Below are positions 47,456-60,059 of a stretch of 64,000 nt of DNA, piece by piece. The notes below the pieces were generated by a model. It made no database searches and was not told where the DNA came from. It was given only the letters and a program-made list of their open reading frames with translations. The translations under genes and the position numbers were made by a program. The stretch is taken from assembly GCF_032854445.1 (NCBI RefSeq), contig NC_088307.1:19916017-19980016 (forward strand), in the 5' to 3' direction. Positions within the stretch are counted from its first letter, which is position 1, and every line of letters begins with the position of its first letter. The stretch is from Liolophura sinensis (lineage: Eukaryota > Mollusca > Polyplacophora > Chitonida > Chitonidae).

Positions 47456-47486
47456 ACATCAAATTCGCACCCTCCCCCCCCACCCC

Positions 47487-47660
47487 TATATACCCAGCTG
47501 CTGTGTATACAGCTTCAAAGTTTTTTTTATATACCCAGCGACTGGAATTTTTTGCTTATATACATATACCTGTGCCCAGCTGCTGTGAAAATTGTTTGCA
47601 TATATCCAGTGGCTGTGGTTATAGATTCAAAAATATTTTTATATATCCAGCGCCTGTGGC
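47487..47660. repeat. Three to four degenerate units of about 55-60 bases
   Basis: Units begin tatatacccagcgactgg or tatatccagtggctgtgg, followed by a T-rich stretch. Confidence 0.65.
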
Positions 47661-47710
47661 TGGGGATATCGTGAAGTTTAAACTTACATACGCAAAGACA
47701 CGTAGTAGGC

Positions 47711-47800
47711 CGTAGTATAGGGGTTAGAGAAGCTTGTCTTTCAGCTGCTACGACACAGGGTGCAGGTTCAAACCCAGGCTAGGAATAGGAACTTGCATAT
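47711..47800 (+). mobile_element. tRNA-like SINE head, third family
   Basis: It has tagtataggggttagagaag (A-box-like), a 30-base spacer and caggttcaaacccaggc (B-box). It is not a tRNA gene: no acceptor stem pairs. Confidence 0.5.
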
Positions 47801-49628
47801 TCTCCTGCAGGTGTGACCATTTAAGTTATCTTAAATTTGTTGTGCATATCTGTACGTCACATATAGGAAAGTTCAAACCTATTAGTATCACCAGCCATGC
47901 CCATTTTAAGACCACTGTGAGAGGACATTAATGGACTTAATTACAAAACACAGTTCGAGATTAATAAAACACAAAAAATTAACCTAACGTCACTCAAGCC
48001 ACTTTCGTCCAATGCGCAGATAATTTCCCATGCTGTCTGAATTGTAATTGCAATGAAATATGTATCAGTTAAGTCTTGAGTCTCGTTCACAAAATGATGA
48101 CATCAGTACACACAGCATTATAGATCTTTGACGCCAAGCAGCATTTGCTTTTCCTGACCTCTGTTGTAGTGATAAGATGTGAAGGTAAATGTTAACATTA
48201 TAATGTTCATCTGCTTTAACGTAAACTATCTAAACAATAAAAAATAATAAAACAAAAGACAACGATGAAAAAGTTACACGGAGTCAATTTTTTAACCCTC
48301 TCATGCTGTATCTCGTATTTTATTATTTTCTAGGCTGAACTGTAAATAACCTTTTTCGCACCACTCTTTACATTAAGTGTGAAAGGACGACCAGGGGCTA
48401 AACGTCTGGCTAAACATCAATTTTCGCGCCATAATAAATTTAACAGTTCAAGAGTTCGAATTTTTGTGGCAATTTTTTTTTCTTTGGAAACATATTTACC
48501 ATAAGTTATGGCAGATAATATTTGGCTACTATAGCGACATCATATGTGAATCTTGGACCAGAGCACATGTGGTCCGCTAGTTATCATTAACATGGACATC
48601 TTATGCGTTGAGAAAGTATAAAGCTGAAAATTACCTTTGTAATAATTTACTTAACTGATTGGTGCATAACTGCGTGCTTAAGAATTTTTCAGAAAGTTAC
48701 ATTTGTAGTGCAGTGATTTTCATAACTCTACAGTGTCTAATGCCAAAAAAGAATATTTCATTGTGAATGGAGCCGGCTACAATTTTTCGGCTTTATGGCC
48801 TATACATCGTTTTAGTGCATTTTAGGAGCTTTATAAGCCGTATGCTTAACATATAACAGGAAAAGACGAGCAAAACAGAACTGAAAAAAGAAGTAATCTT
48901 ACGAGTGTGTCAGCAGCTGTCACTCACAGCTGTAGTCAGTTTCGCTAGTCGAGGTCCACATTTTCTTGCACTGGGGCCGATTCCTCCGCCTTACCATACC
49001 GGGTCCTTTGCCCATTGACTGCTTAAGCGTTGACGTGAATTAACCTGGAACTGATCGTTACATCCACAACGGCTGGGTAAATAGCCCCTCCGACAAAAAC
49101 AATACCACAGATTACGCAATGTGACCTGGTTTACGCTTGGGAATCCAGCCCTAGAGATTTATATTCTGAAACTATCTAATTATACCTCCACAGTTTAACA
49201 AAGAAGTTATCTACCAAGTAGAAAATGAAATAGATACCGCCACAAAAAGAATTAATATCAAAGAATAAGCTCACAGTTTCTTCTGCCTACATTTATAATT
49301 GCAACTGTTTGCACAGACAGTTTTAATGATGCTATCCGCATAGCTTCCTTGATCTGGGATTTGTTTTCATTCTTCCCAACTCAACTTTCAGAAATACAAA
49401 AAAAAAATTTTTCCTATTATCATGCAGTCATTTTGACTTCATATCACCTAGTTATTTTTCAATAATAGAGTCCACAAATGTACCTGGTTCATCGACAGAA
49501 AGCCAAACTTCGCTATAACTGCCACTTTCGATTCAAGTCGGCTGCACTCGGCATCGTCCGGAAAAGGATAGACTAGAGTTCGGCAGCGTCGGTTACATTT
49601 GTGTTAACTGCAACCTTATGTTATTTAG
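47801..49628. other. Intron or intergenic sequence, nothing recognised
   Basis: AT-rich unique sequence. A degenerate SINE-B-like tail (aactgattggtgcataactg, aagaatttttcagaaag) lies at about 48650-48695. Confidence 0.45.
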
Positions 49629-49771
49629 GGTCTTACAACAGCCTGCGGATGGTCGTGGGTTTTCGCCGGGCTCTGCCCGGTTTCCTCGCACCAAAATGCT
49701 GGATGCCGTCGTATAAGTGAAATATTCTTGAGTTCAGCGTAAAACACCAATCAAATAAATAAACAAATAAA
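49629..49771 (+). mobile_element. SINE-A core and tail
   Basis: It runs from cagcctgcggatggtcgtgg to aaacaccaatcaaataaata. Confidence 0.9.
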
Positions 49772-50366
49772 TGTTCTTTAGTATTGCCACATAATAACGA
49801 GGTGACATAAATTCAGCATCACAGAAAATGTTCATCGCGCACAGCTTTTGACACCTGAGGACAGCGCAGGTGACATGATTGAGTTCCAGTTTAGTGAATG
49901 TTACGATTCATGCTAATGTGGAAACTGAGCTGAAAACAGGGCCAAACGATCTCGGAGTTTACGAGCTAATGACAACAAGCCTTACAGAACTTTATCCAAG
50001 ATTATTAGAACATTATTAGAACAAAGCTAACGTGCCCCCTGCATGAAGCAATCGATCGCCATATACACTAACATCGTTCAGGCAACATTGCATCTAAGCA
50101 TTCTGTCACAGGCCCACTCCTGTATAGCCTCTAACCCAGATATGCATATCCCTGTGCCCTGAAGGCGGTGTGACCAAAGGTTCACAAATTTTTAACTTGT
50201 TTGGTATTAGTCGTTTCCACGACTGACTACGATGTAGCGTTAAGGGAGTAGAATGTGGTCTCTACCCGGGCACAGACGCCTGCCCTTGTTATGTGACGTC
50301 TTCCCTATATAGTAGCAGTGCTGTGGTAACATGATATATGTTACAATAAATGTATGACTTCTTGGA

Positions 50367-50730
50367 CTTTAACGTCGTACTTTTTTAACGATTTTTCAGT
50401 CATATAACGAGGAGGAGTGATTATGTGTGTGTACAGTTGTACATATAATGTGTCTTTTCCTGGCAGGACGAGTCCATGCCGGCAAAGCAATGCCGCCCCT
50501 GAAGTATCATGCCCAGGACACCAGACTTGATACCCCAGCCAGTCATATCATACCGACACCGGACCAACAAGTCCCGTTTCCTTGTTCTAACCTCTTAGTG
50601 CTGAGCGCCACAGGAGACAGCAACAAGTACCATTTATAAAGTCTTTGGTATGACCCGACCTACGTTTGACCCGGGTCTCCTGACTTCGAGGATGACGCTG
50701 TAACATTAGGCCACCGAAGCGGTCCGGTAC
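50367..50730 (-). mobile_element. SINE-B related copy containing candidate exon H
   Basis: It shares with the other SINE-B copies ctttaacgtcgtac, ttttcagtcat, a cag-ga block, a catatcataccgacaccgga block (cf. ccattatactgatacgggtc) and an aaagtctttggtatgacccg block. The right end on the minus strand is tRNA-like (tggcctaatgttacagcgtc, then cgggtcaaac). Confidence 0.75.
50467..50639 (+). CDS. Unidentified gene, candidate terminal exon H, SINE-derived
   Basis: With the single base carried over from exon G it encodes 57 residues from GRVHAGKAMPPLKYHAQDTR to GDSNKYHL, then TAA. The acceptor is cttttcctggcag. The whole exon and its flanks lie within the antisense SINE-B related copy at 50367-50730, so the open frame may be accidental, or the SINE may have been recruited as the last exon. 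The intron from exon G would be 3.7 kb. Confidence 0.3.
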
Positions 50731-51224
50731 ATGTTACAAGGGCAGACGCGTGTGATCCGGGTTTTAATCATGGTGTGTAGGCAACGTTGCTCTCTTCTGT
50801 ACTTTTTGTCATACAGTTGTGTTTCAAACACTTTTTCGTTCCACAGCATTTGGTCTATAGGGACTGAAAGGCTGAACAAACAGTACAAGCCGTCATACGT
50901 GCTAAAATCACCAACACTCCCCCCACTCCCCATTCTCGAACCCTACACTTTACAGGTGAAAGTGCTATTATGTGGTGCTTTACATGCTATTATGAAAGTG
51001 CTTTACAGGTGAAAGTGCTATTATATTCATTGTCTGCCCGGCATCATTGAAAACTGATGACCGCTTCTCTCTTGTGTGTTACCGGCTTTATTTCGTATTT
51101 GTAAAATTTCTTACATACCTTTGTCTTTGGGAGTTAATGTTAAACGTTGTTTTGGAAATGGAAATGGAAATGGATTATCGACTTGGAACGCCCTTTACGG
51201 ACTACGAATGGTATAGGAATGTCG

Positions 51225-51345
51225 GATTTGACGCTTATATTACATGACTTGTACTTACATTATGTGTACTTGCATTACGTGTACTTATATTACGCTATTA
51301 CATTACGTGTACTTACATTACGCTCTTATATTACGTGTCACTTCA
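51225..51345. repeat. Tandem repeat of ttacattacgtgtac
   Basis: About seven copies of acattacgtgtactt-type units with variable length. Confidence 0.85.
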
Positions 51346-51518
51346 CACTGTAACGGTAATCTCCCTCCCAGCTAAAGATGAGGTGAAATGGCACGAGGCT
51401 AAGCCCATTAGCTGCCCCCACGAAAATGCAGCCCAGCTTTAGGCACTTTGTCAACCCCGGAAAAGATGACTGAACCCATTCCACAAACTAACAGTGACAC
51501 TTATTACAAAATGACCTT

Positions 51519-51738
51519 TGGTCGAGGGGTTACCACGCAAGCGCGGCGCAATGACCCTGAAAACCCCACCAATCCGGTGGCTATGAGTTTATGCTGGCTT
51601 TTTCTTCGGCCAGCAACCTGCGGATGCATGTTCGTGGGTTTCCCCGGGACTCTGTCTGGTTTCCTCCCACCTTAATGCTGGCCGCCGGCGTAAAAGTAAA
51701 ATATTCTTGAGTACGGCGTAAAACACCAATCAAATCCA
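51519..51738 (+). mobile_element. SINE-A copy, diverged head
   Basis: Head remnants (gttaccacgcaagcgcggcg) and a full core end at aaaacaccaatcaaatcc. A block between B-box and core is deleted. Confidence 0.88.
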
Positions 51739-54290
51739 TCAAAGAAACACAAACTGACTTCTGCTACATGTCAGGTTGCCAAGGTAGTTCGGCAGCGAAC
51801 ACTTGTCAAAAATGGAGTACAGAGCCTTGTGCTTAGGCAACATAGGCTGGGCGGCGTTTTCGATCCCGGAAAGGATGCGGAATGAACGACTAACCGAGAG
51901 AGATCCACATGTCACAGGAGATCTGTGTCTGTGACAGAGAGTTCTGGCTACATCGGGTCTCACCCCAAAACCACCATCGGGAAGCCAACACTCAAAACGG
52001 CCCCCGATAAAAGACGCAAGGAACGCCCATTATTCCAACGACATCCGCAGCAACAACAGAACTGTAGACGATCAGAGGGAGTTGATACGCGACTGCCAGC
52101 TGAAGGAACCACCGAAAGGCGACTCCTGGAGAGCGGTGTCTTCGGACGATATCCAATCCTACAGAGAGTAACTCAGCGGGGATTGTGCAATTACATCCCC
52201 AATTCTAAAACGGACACAACCGGAACGAAAATTACAAGCATAACATGGCGATATCCCGATCATAAAAAGTGTCCTGAGATATACATCACACTCACTTGGT
52301 GGCTACATTCGCTGACTGGGCTGAGTAAAATTAGGTATCGTGTGTGATACCTCCTTACTCCCATGGAACGCTCGTGGCAGGTCTTCCATCTGAGATAGGG
52401 TGGTGCACCCTTTAGCAGGCAGGATGTGAAGCAGGTCCACCATCTGACACTATCCAACAGCAATGAAACCCTCTCGCGGAGCATCAGCAAAGCTGGTAAC
52501 CTAAAGCTAGACTTCTGGGTGGCGGTGGGTGCCAGCATATACCAATTCCACACAAGTTGCGAAGTGGTGGTAAACCTCAAACCTCGATTAGTGGTTAAAA
52601 CTCCGCCAGGTACCCTGCGGATTAGAAGGCACCAGGCAACGGGAACAGGCTGTGGGCCAGATGGTAGCCCACTCTACTCTCATCACTTCGCACGAACAGG
52701 TGATCAAGTTGCCCCTTAGGGGGTTAGAGCCTTCGCCATTTTCTGAGAAGAAAATACGCCTCTTCCACAAGGTCCTGTACATTAATGATACAACACAAAA
52801 TAAACTGTATAAATGGTTAAACAAGATGGAGAAACAAAACCAGAGCAGCAACGACAGTTTGATAGTTGGTAAATGATCACACATAACTGGTGAAATCGAA
52901 ATTCTCAGCTTCAAGGTTTTATTCTAACTGGTTGTGTAAATGCTTATGTAGGATTAGCAACGAATCCATCTCATTTTACAACTATATTCTTACGCTGTAC
53001 ATTTTACACTGACAGTGGTCGAAGTACACCCTAGACCTTACTGACGGGCAGCTCGACGTAACTGGCAGTTCAACTCAACACTGGCTGTCTGCATCCGCTG
53101 ACTCGGATGAGTGAAATTAGCTACAGCGTATGGTATCTCCTAGATCCACTCGCTTGCGGTTGAACCTCAGTTTGAGCAAGGTTGATGCAACCATTAGCAG
53201 CCAGGATATGAAGGAGGTCGAGGGATGCGTACACCATTCGTACACTATCAAGCAGAAAAACAGCCCTCTCAAACCCTCGTGTCAAGGTTTTGGGACATCA
53301 GCAAGTTGCTAACGCGAAGTCGCTCGTCTGGGTGGCGGTGTAGAATAGCCTTTAGCATCCACCAATGGCAAGTAAGGCCACACCAGTTCCCAAGTCGCGG
53401 CAAACCCGAATCCTCAATTAGTTGGTGAAACTCCGCTCGCTTGGCGGCGTAGACGGGTTCAGACGAAAGATATAGACCCCTAGACGAGATGGTAGCAAAG
53501 GAAGGCACCCTGCTCCTCTCTCAACATTTCCAAGGCACAGATCATCGAGTTGCTCTTTTATCTCATTCCTCAGAGGCCTTGTTTCGGACGAAACAGGGCT
53601 CACCAGAGAGGGCCATTCTTCCGTGAATGCCAACAAACCGTCGATGACCTAGCAGGATCAACAGGTGAGGCTAAGGCTAAAAAAACTACAACTTTGTACT
53701 TGACGATACAGGTATGTGTACTAACACTGATTAAAGGCCAACGACCTCTGGGACCCTTTCTCTATATTCTGGGACGAGATAGGCCTCGTCCATCAGGTTC
53801 TTGATATCTATAAAACAAACCGATTATATGTATATAAGTAAGAGAACAGCATCCAGGAAGAGTAATCCCAGAGCAGTGGCCTAAAAGTGATAGTTGGGAA
53901 ATGGTTAAAACATAACTGGTGAAATCGAAATCCTCGGCTTACCTCATTTAAGGTTTTGTTGTAACTTGTCATGCAAATGCATATATAGTACCAACTACTC
54001 CCTCTCCTATCCAAACCTACATATATGCTTATCCTTTCCACTTAACTCTGTTGTTTGTCAAGGTACATCGGGGGTCTTGCTGACCGTCGACTCCACATCA
54101 CTGTGAGAGGTGAAACAGGGTCTCCAGATCCAGGCCACCTCGCCCTGCAATCCGCGGCCATGGAACGGTATCGCCCCATGGAAGATTTTGTTCAAATCTC
54201 GAACAAAAGGCGCACCGTCAGAATGGTATCCGGGATAACTTGGCATCTGTATGGTTGTATCTAGTCGACAGACGAAATCCTGCAAAATCT
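51739..54290. repeat. Unidentified element with a diverged internal duplication
   Basis: Two stretches, about 52300-52960 and 53090-53990, are diverged copies in the same order. Both contain tgagtaaaattag/tgagtgaaattag, tctgggtggcggtg, aactccgc, gatggtagc, an aacataactggtgaaatcga block and aaggttttattctaac. The region is less AT-rich than its flanks, with many 70-140-codon frames on both strands, so it may be a decayed mobile element. No transposase, polymerase or integrase motif was recognised. Confidence 0.55.
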
Positions 54291-54339
54291 GTCATTGCCA
54301 CCATTTTCACTCATTCGGTGAACCGATTTGCCACTTATA

Positions 54340-54470
54340 TTCTAGCATGGTACACGATTTGAATACATCTTAGACGTCGGTTTAGGAATTAGTCTTACGA
54401 TTAATGAGCTGCATGGAGCGTCCATGTTGGTTGACAGTTCGTATACGAAAGTCTGTTTAACGTATAAATT
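54340..54470. repeat. Dispersed repeat, second copy of 21860-22110
   Basis: It shares tattctagcatggtacacga, tttgaatac, acgtcggtttaggaatt and ggttgacagttcg with the first copy, diverged. Confidence 0.5.
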
Positions 54471-54479
54471 TAATAAATA

Positions 54480-55560
54480 ACGTATAATTTTTTTTTATTA
54501 TTAAAAATGAATAAAAATTCTCATTTTTAGTAGAGTTAACGGGAAGTGGGATTTCGCCTTACATGTACCCTATCATCAACAAGGCATTCGGGGAACACGT
54601 GTTTCTCGTCGGATTAAGCAGTTCGTAAAACCGTATAATGTTCAAGTCAGGTGATACATTCAAATGCTGGCCTCAGACGTCAGATAGTATTCAAAGATAT
54701 TCACATATTCACAGATATTATATGTTTGAAATATATAACTTTCAGTCCAACCCATGATGACAAAGAAATGTCTTCAGCCCATTTATATAGATGTATGCAT
54801 GAAAAGCATTACTATGATATGTACCCGAATGGAGGTAGCTATGAAAATGGAAACAATAATGTCATTATCGTTAAGAATGAAGATGTTTAGATGAGATAAA
54901 AGATATGTACAAAGTTGTAGGAAAATCGGTACGATACTTTAGTTGCACGGAAAAATCTGTGCGCCAGTGCATGAAAATTCAATATTACACTAAGTACGTG
55001 CACTGGAGTAATTTTAAAATAATGACCCGACTGTAATTCAACTTAAGCATGCACAACATTACATGATAGACAACATGTATGGCAAGATTTATCAAATCAA
55101 CGCAGTTCTACAGACAGACGGACAGACAGGGTGATTCCAGTATACCACCCCCTCTCTCTAACTTCGTTGATATACAATAACATAGTTTCTATTGCTGTAA
55201 AGAAAGCTTAACCTTCAGTTTATTTATGAGTGCCCGTTATACAGAAATTAAAATAAAGCTTAAACATCCCTCCAAGTATGTACATTTACACACCATTCTT
55301 TAGATCATATAGGGAGGTAAAAATGCCTAACCTTCAATCCATGAAAATGAGAGCACAATATACAGGAGTCAAAATAAAATGGTTATTACCTTCCATCCGA
55401 GTATGTACATTTACACTCTATACCTTTGATTAAAGAGCTAAAACAAAGCTTGAACTCCATACTAGCAGTCGGGATGTGGTGTCGTTCTTGGAATCTTGGC
55501 GTACCTTATACATCTCAAACCCATAGATAGGCCCCTTTTTCACATGGTGCTGACACATAT
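54480..55560. other. Intergenic AT-rich, nothing recognised
   Basis: A short duplication (catccctccaagtatgtaca versus catccgagtatgtaca) lies at about 55265 and 55395. Confidence 0.45.
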
Positions 55561-55564
55561 AGCC

Positions 55565-55670
55565 CGGGGTCGTTTCAGTACGTAGCCTAATTTATTAGAG
55601 CGTTCACCTCGAAGTCGGGGGACAAGGAATTAAACCCGCGGCGGGTCATACCAAACACTGTGACGCTCAA
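55565..55670 (+). mobile_element. tRNA-like SINE head fragment
   Basis: It has tagcctaatttattagagcg (A-box-like), tcgaagtcggggg and gaattaaacccgcggcgggt, resembling the head of the 50367-50730 element. Confidence 0.5.
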
Positions 55671-56068
55671 CATTGCATGGTTAGCGTGTCGTGCCTGGTG
55701 TCTTCCGCATTATGCTTCCGTGAACGCAGCGCTTTAGCGGCATGGACTAACCGTGCCACAAGAGGGAGCGGCATCTGTACACTCACCTACTGATTCCTGG
55801 TCATCGCAAATAAAGGGCTCATTCCCTTGAAAGCCTCCTTTTTAAGTTTGTTTGATGAACCAAAAATATGTTACTACAATACTACAATGACATTTTTCAT
55901 GCAGTTTTATTGTTTGAATATGGCTGGATGAGTGGAATTGTGAAAACCGTGCATATGCACTGTCAGTCATGTAGATGTTGGGATTGGAATAAACAGATAT
56001 TTTGTAGAATAACAAATCATCTGGCGTTCTTTCTCGTTTTTGCATCGAGTTATTTATTTATTATTTCT

Positions 56069-56142
56069 TTCTTTATTTATTTTATTGATATTTAACGCCA
56101 TACTCAAGTTTTACGACGGCAGTCAGTTTTATGGGTGGCGGT
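56069..56142 (-). mobile_element. SINE-A tail fragment
   Basis: It contains ttattttattgatatttaac and gccatactcaagttttacga, and is diverged. Confidence 0.65.
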
Positions 56143-56569
56143 ATAGAACTTACCTATAACGAGCTATATGTCTCACACGATTGGGGCTATTGCACACAAA
56201 TTATTAATTGTGTCATTCGTTACCAGTTCAACAGAAAATTGCTCAGTTATATTGTATTAACATTAATTATTGTCCATATTATATATTACTCGCGTATTGA
56301 CCGTTTAGAAGACTGTTGTTTTACTATATAATGTATTTGTTCCAGCGCTATAGAATGCATGTACGTCTGGGCGGTATCCAGAAGCGTTTATATAGGCGTG
56401 TGGTCTTGCATGAAGGACAAACTTCATGTCGTTGTAACCTACTTTTACGAAAATGTTTGGTAAGGTAGTTAGGCCTACATGTGATAGTTAAATTCGGCAA
56501 ATTATAATCCAGTAGACATATATGTTATCACTGACTACCTTCTAAACTTCCGTATTTTGTGCTGACAAC

Positions 56570-56797
56570 TTTACGTAGCCTGACAGGAAATTGACGTCAA
56601 ACGGTGTATTAAACCAACGTGAGAACAAAGTTCCATTCACAGAATTGCGTGAACGATTTGACCAATGAAATCACCACCTTCATTGACGGGAGAAAAATCT
56701 TAGCGCGTGCGCACTTTTCAGAATCTTGTCACATCGCAAGAGACGAACATTTCCACGTGCGCCTGGAAGAAGCAGACATCGGAGTCGCTAGAACAAA
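56570..56797 (+). promoter_or_regulatory. Candidate promoter of the LDLa gene
   Basis: Upstream of the ATG lie a full CRE (TGACGTCA, 56592-56599), a CCAAT box (56662-56666) and an NRF1-like gcgcgtgcgca (56703-56713). The stretch is GC-richer than its surroundings. No TATA box is evident. The motifs are seen; promoter use is inferred. Confidence 0.4.
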
Positions 56798-56876
56798 ATG
56801 ACCGCAGATTTGATGGAAAATATTGCCAGATTTCTTCTTGCGGCCGCCTTTGTAGTGTTGCTTTCAGTAACATGTC
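56798..56876 (+). CDS. LDLa-domain protein, exon 1 (signal peptide)
   Basis: The ATG in acaaaATGa opens a frame of 26 residues, with a short polar start, Arg11 and the hydrophobic run FLLAAAFVVLLSVTC, typical of a signal peptide. It ends with one base before gtgagt (phase 1). A phase-1 exit after a signal peptide is the usual arrangement for modular extracellular proteins built of LDLa, EGF or CUB exons. The next exon found is 2.9 kb away and in the correct phase. An upstream frame from 56619 ends in a TGA that overlaps the start (ATGA). Confidence 0.75.
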
Positions 56877-59778
56877 GTGAGTATAATGTGCAGTAGATAT
56901 GAACTTTTGAGAGAAGCCAAAAAGAAACTTCGGCTAAAATTAGAAACCTACGTCAGACAATCATTTTAAGCCGTAGCCTATTATACCGCTTAACGTTGAA
57001 CTACAGCATACAATAGTTAGGCAGATCCGAATATCTGCTGTAAGTTAATCAAACAGTTTGGTCTCTGGAAGTACATGTTAAACATAAAATGTCCATGTGA
57101 TAAATTGTTGCAGACACGTATGGCGAGATACGCAGACAGCGAACATTGTCCGTACTTTGAAGGCGGTGTGTGTGTTGGGGCGGGGTGTTATTTGTTTACT
57201 TGACATACTGAGTGTGGAAACAAGAGCTAAAGAAGAAAGCCATAATTGTTTTGATGTTATAATTACAGTTTATGCTACCATTGTCCATGTAAACTGAAAG
57301 TATTAAGTACAGCACACTTGCTTTTAATTTGTATTTTAACTTAAAGTTTACTTTCAATTACGCAGGCATACTTGTAACTTGTACAGCCACAAGAGTAACA
57401 ACGTGAGAATGTCGTACTCATAGTCCCTGCTCAGAAGGATAAGTTCGTGAGCAATTTGTGTTAAAAAAAAAAAAAAAAGGCCTCCTGCATTCTTAACAGA
57501 GGGTGGTAGCTATATATGCATTACATTGTATGGGATTAATTTAATAGTGCTGAGAAAATCCCACCGAAAAGCTCAGTTTTTTGCTTTAATAATCTCCCCA
57601 TTTTCTGTTGGCATGCTCTGTTTTTGAAATCCTGAATACTCGTCTACAGGCCTACTGCTATACATGTAGTATTGCTTCGTACATGCATGTGTTGAGTACG
57701 TTGCATAGTGTTCCGCAGACATGGAAAACCATTTGTCCCCCACCTCCCCACCCACTGCCCCAGGCCAGGGACCCAACAGTCTGCTTTACCCCTGGAAACC
57801 CAAGGAGTCGTGGCACATAGTGATTCACTCTTTTATATAAAAATTGTTCAACTGGATGATGTATTTTTTTTTAATCTATGTGTACATGAATTTTTTTTTT
57901 TCTAAATTGTACATCTGTTACATGTATTAAAATTGTATATATACACTGGAACTAGGGAGTTGAGCAGAACTAAGCTTGTTTATTAAGTCCGGATTTCAAA
58001 CACTTACTTTATGTGAATACTTGAGTGCTAAGTTTAAACAATAATGGAAAAACAAAACCAAAAAGAAAAAAAAAACAAAAAAAAACCCCAAAAATAACAC
58101 GCACATACACAATATAAATGAAAACACTTTCATGTAAGTGAATAGCATGTGTGTCATCATATCTTGTTAATTGTGCTAAAATATTCAGACTTACGTCAAG
58201 GGCCTCCGTGCCCTATGACCCTGGAGTCTGTCACCAATGCGGTTGCTGTGAGTTCAAGTCCAGCTCATGCTAGTTTCCTTTCTAGCTGTTTGTGAGAAGG
58301 TACGTGCTAAAATGATGAATCCTACATCCATCTGAATCCATATTAATTTACTGGTATGAAGAATGAAAACTTGTCAAGTAAGTAAGAACTATGGATGTGT
58401 CTTGGATGTGAACTTTGGGTACGTTTCACAAAGTACATGTGGTAAGATTGCAATAAACAAAGGGTTATAGAGACCGACACAGTAGCTTAGCAACCAGTGA
58501 TGATGAGTTATGAGCTGCTGAACCAAAAGTAAATCAAACTAAACACGTACTGATGTGCCCAGTCTAACTTTGGTGTTTGACAGATGTTTTTGCAGACTTT
58601 ATAGATCATGTTCCATGCCTTTTGGGAACTGTTGAGCTGTAAAGCACAGAAGCCATGTATCTACATGTCCCATTGGACTTTCTGGACTGGGATGACAACA
58701 GAGCAGGACAAACATTCACGTTTACATGTGCCACTTTTAATTGGTGCAATAACGGCCCTCAAGATTTGAAAAATCTTCATTGGTTAAGTTGGATTATTTT
58801 TGCATAATCTATGGGTTATGTAAACAGGTTTCCAAGACTCGAAAGGGTGGCCTGCGAATCGTGAAAAGCAGGTCAACTTTCAACCGGCCCCCCTCCCTCC
58901 CAAATCGTAGACCAAGCATGAGATGTCAATGAGTTCGCAACTATAAGTTATACTTTCTGATTTATGGTAATGAGATGAAGTTACGGCAAATTTATTATTT
59001 GCCAACAAACTGCAGGTAAGCCCCATTCGCGGCCCTTGTAAACCACATAGAGATGTTGCAGCAGAGAACTGTGCTGAATGATACTTGACAACAAAGTTAT
59101 CTCCCTTTACTTATGTAAGCATGTGTGCTCATGTCAAGGCATGCGCTTCTATTTTTGCGTCAACTAAGCGAAACTAATGTCATTATTTCAAAAGCATGTC
59201 TCAAAATACTGTCAAATTGTCCAGAGGTTTTGGTTGCCCCCCAGGTGTCATTTTTGAATTTGTGTAACCACTAGGCGAATGGAACGATTGTTTACACCAA
59301 CTTTTGAGGGCTTAGTAATTGTGTATATATATTAGCAATAAAATATCTTTTAACTAAAATCTTTTTCAGGTGTAAATTATATTGTCAGAGATTGGCCTGA
59401 TGTTAGGTTTGGAAAAATTTTGTTCTGCCCAGAATGACCCCAAAGCAATGTCAGCACCCTCCTGGCATTAAAAAACCTCTTGCAGTTGCCTTGGCATTTT
59501 GAGACAAATTACCCATCAAAGATGTCACCACGGCTTGAAGTTTCCACAAGCTTATGTTCCTTACCTTTTCTTCTGTCGATTTATTACAAGCACAATGTCA
59601 ATCAACTATTCCCTAGGTTACGTTGGTCCGAGATTCCTTGGTAATGCTCAGAGTAAAATACAGTACTGACAACCTCAGCATATTGATAAGGGCAGGTAAC
59701 TGCGTCAGGCTTTTAAATGGAGCGAATTCGGATGTTTTACATGTCATGATCTGGACCGCTTTATTGATTCTGTTACAG
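56877..59778 (+). other. LDLa gene intron 1
   Basis: 2.9 kb, AT-rich, with a poly(A) run near 57462, one SINE-A head fragment and a copy of aaagttatctccctttac at 59093-59109. No further phase 1-1 exon was recognised. Confidence 0.65.
58199..58307 (+). mobile_element. SINE-A head fragment in LDLa gene intron 1
   Basis: It has gggcctccgtgccctatgac, the B-box gttcaagtccagctcatgct, and then loses similarity. Part of the A-box is deleted. Confidence 0.8.
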
Positions 59779-59907
59779 GTGGGAGTGCTAATAGCGGATC
59801 TTGCTCATCTGATGAGCGCGCTTGTTCGAATGGAGATTGTCTATACATGAAATGGTGGTGTGACGGAGAAGAAGACTGCCTTGGGGGAGAAGATGAGGTG
59901 GACTGTC
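59779..59907 (+). CDS. LDLa-domain protein, exon 2 (LDL-receptor class A module 1)
   Basis: This is a symmetric phase 1-1 exon of 43 codons, with acceptor ttctgttacag and donor gtaagt. Its six cysteines are at exon residues 9, 16, 21, 28, 34 and 43, and the end [16 protein letters not shown] is the class A calcium box (D, D, D and E all present). The motif [15 protein letters not shown] matches the family's C-x(n)-G-x-C-x6-C pattern. Such modules bind lipoproteins or other ligands in a calcium-dependent way outside the cell. Which receptor or matrix protein it belongs to cannot be told from two modules. Confidence 0.93.
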
Positions 59908-60059
59908 GTAAGTTTGTCCTTAGTAATTTATCTCTGTTTGACAGCGCAAAAAAACACTAGAATGTTGTATTCGAATGGAGAACTTGTTTGATTATTTCCA
60001 AATTTGGACCATTTGATATGTTGGAAAAATGCTCAAGTGACATTAGACATTGTCAAAGA

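Noticed and set aside
51925-52347. 140-codon plus-strand frame as a gene
   Set aside because: It enters the duplicated element, whose second copy does not keep the frame open, and shows no domain.
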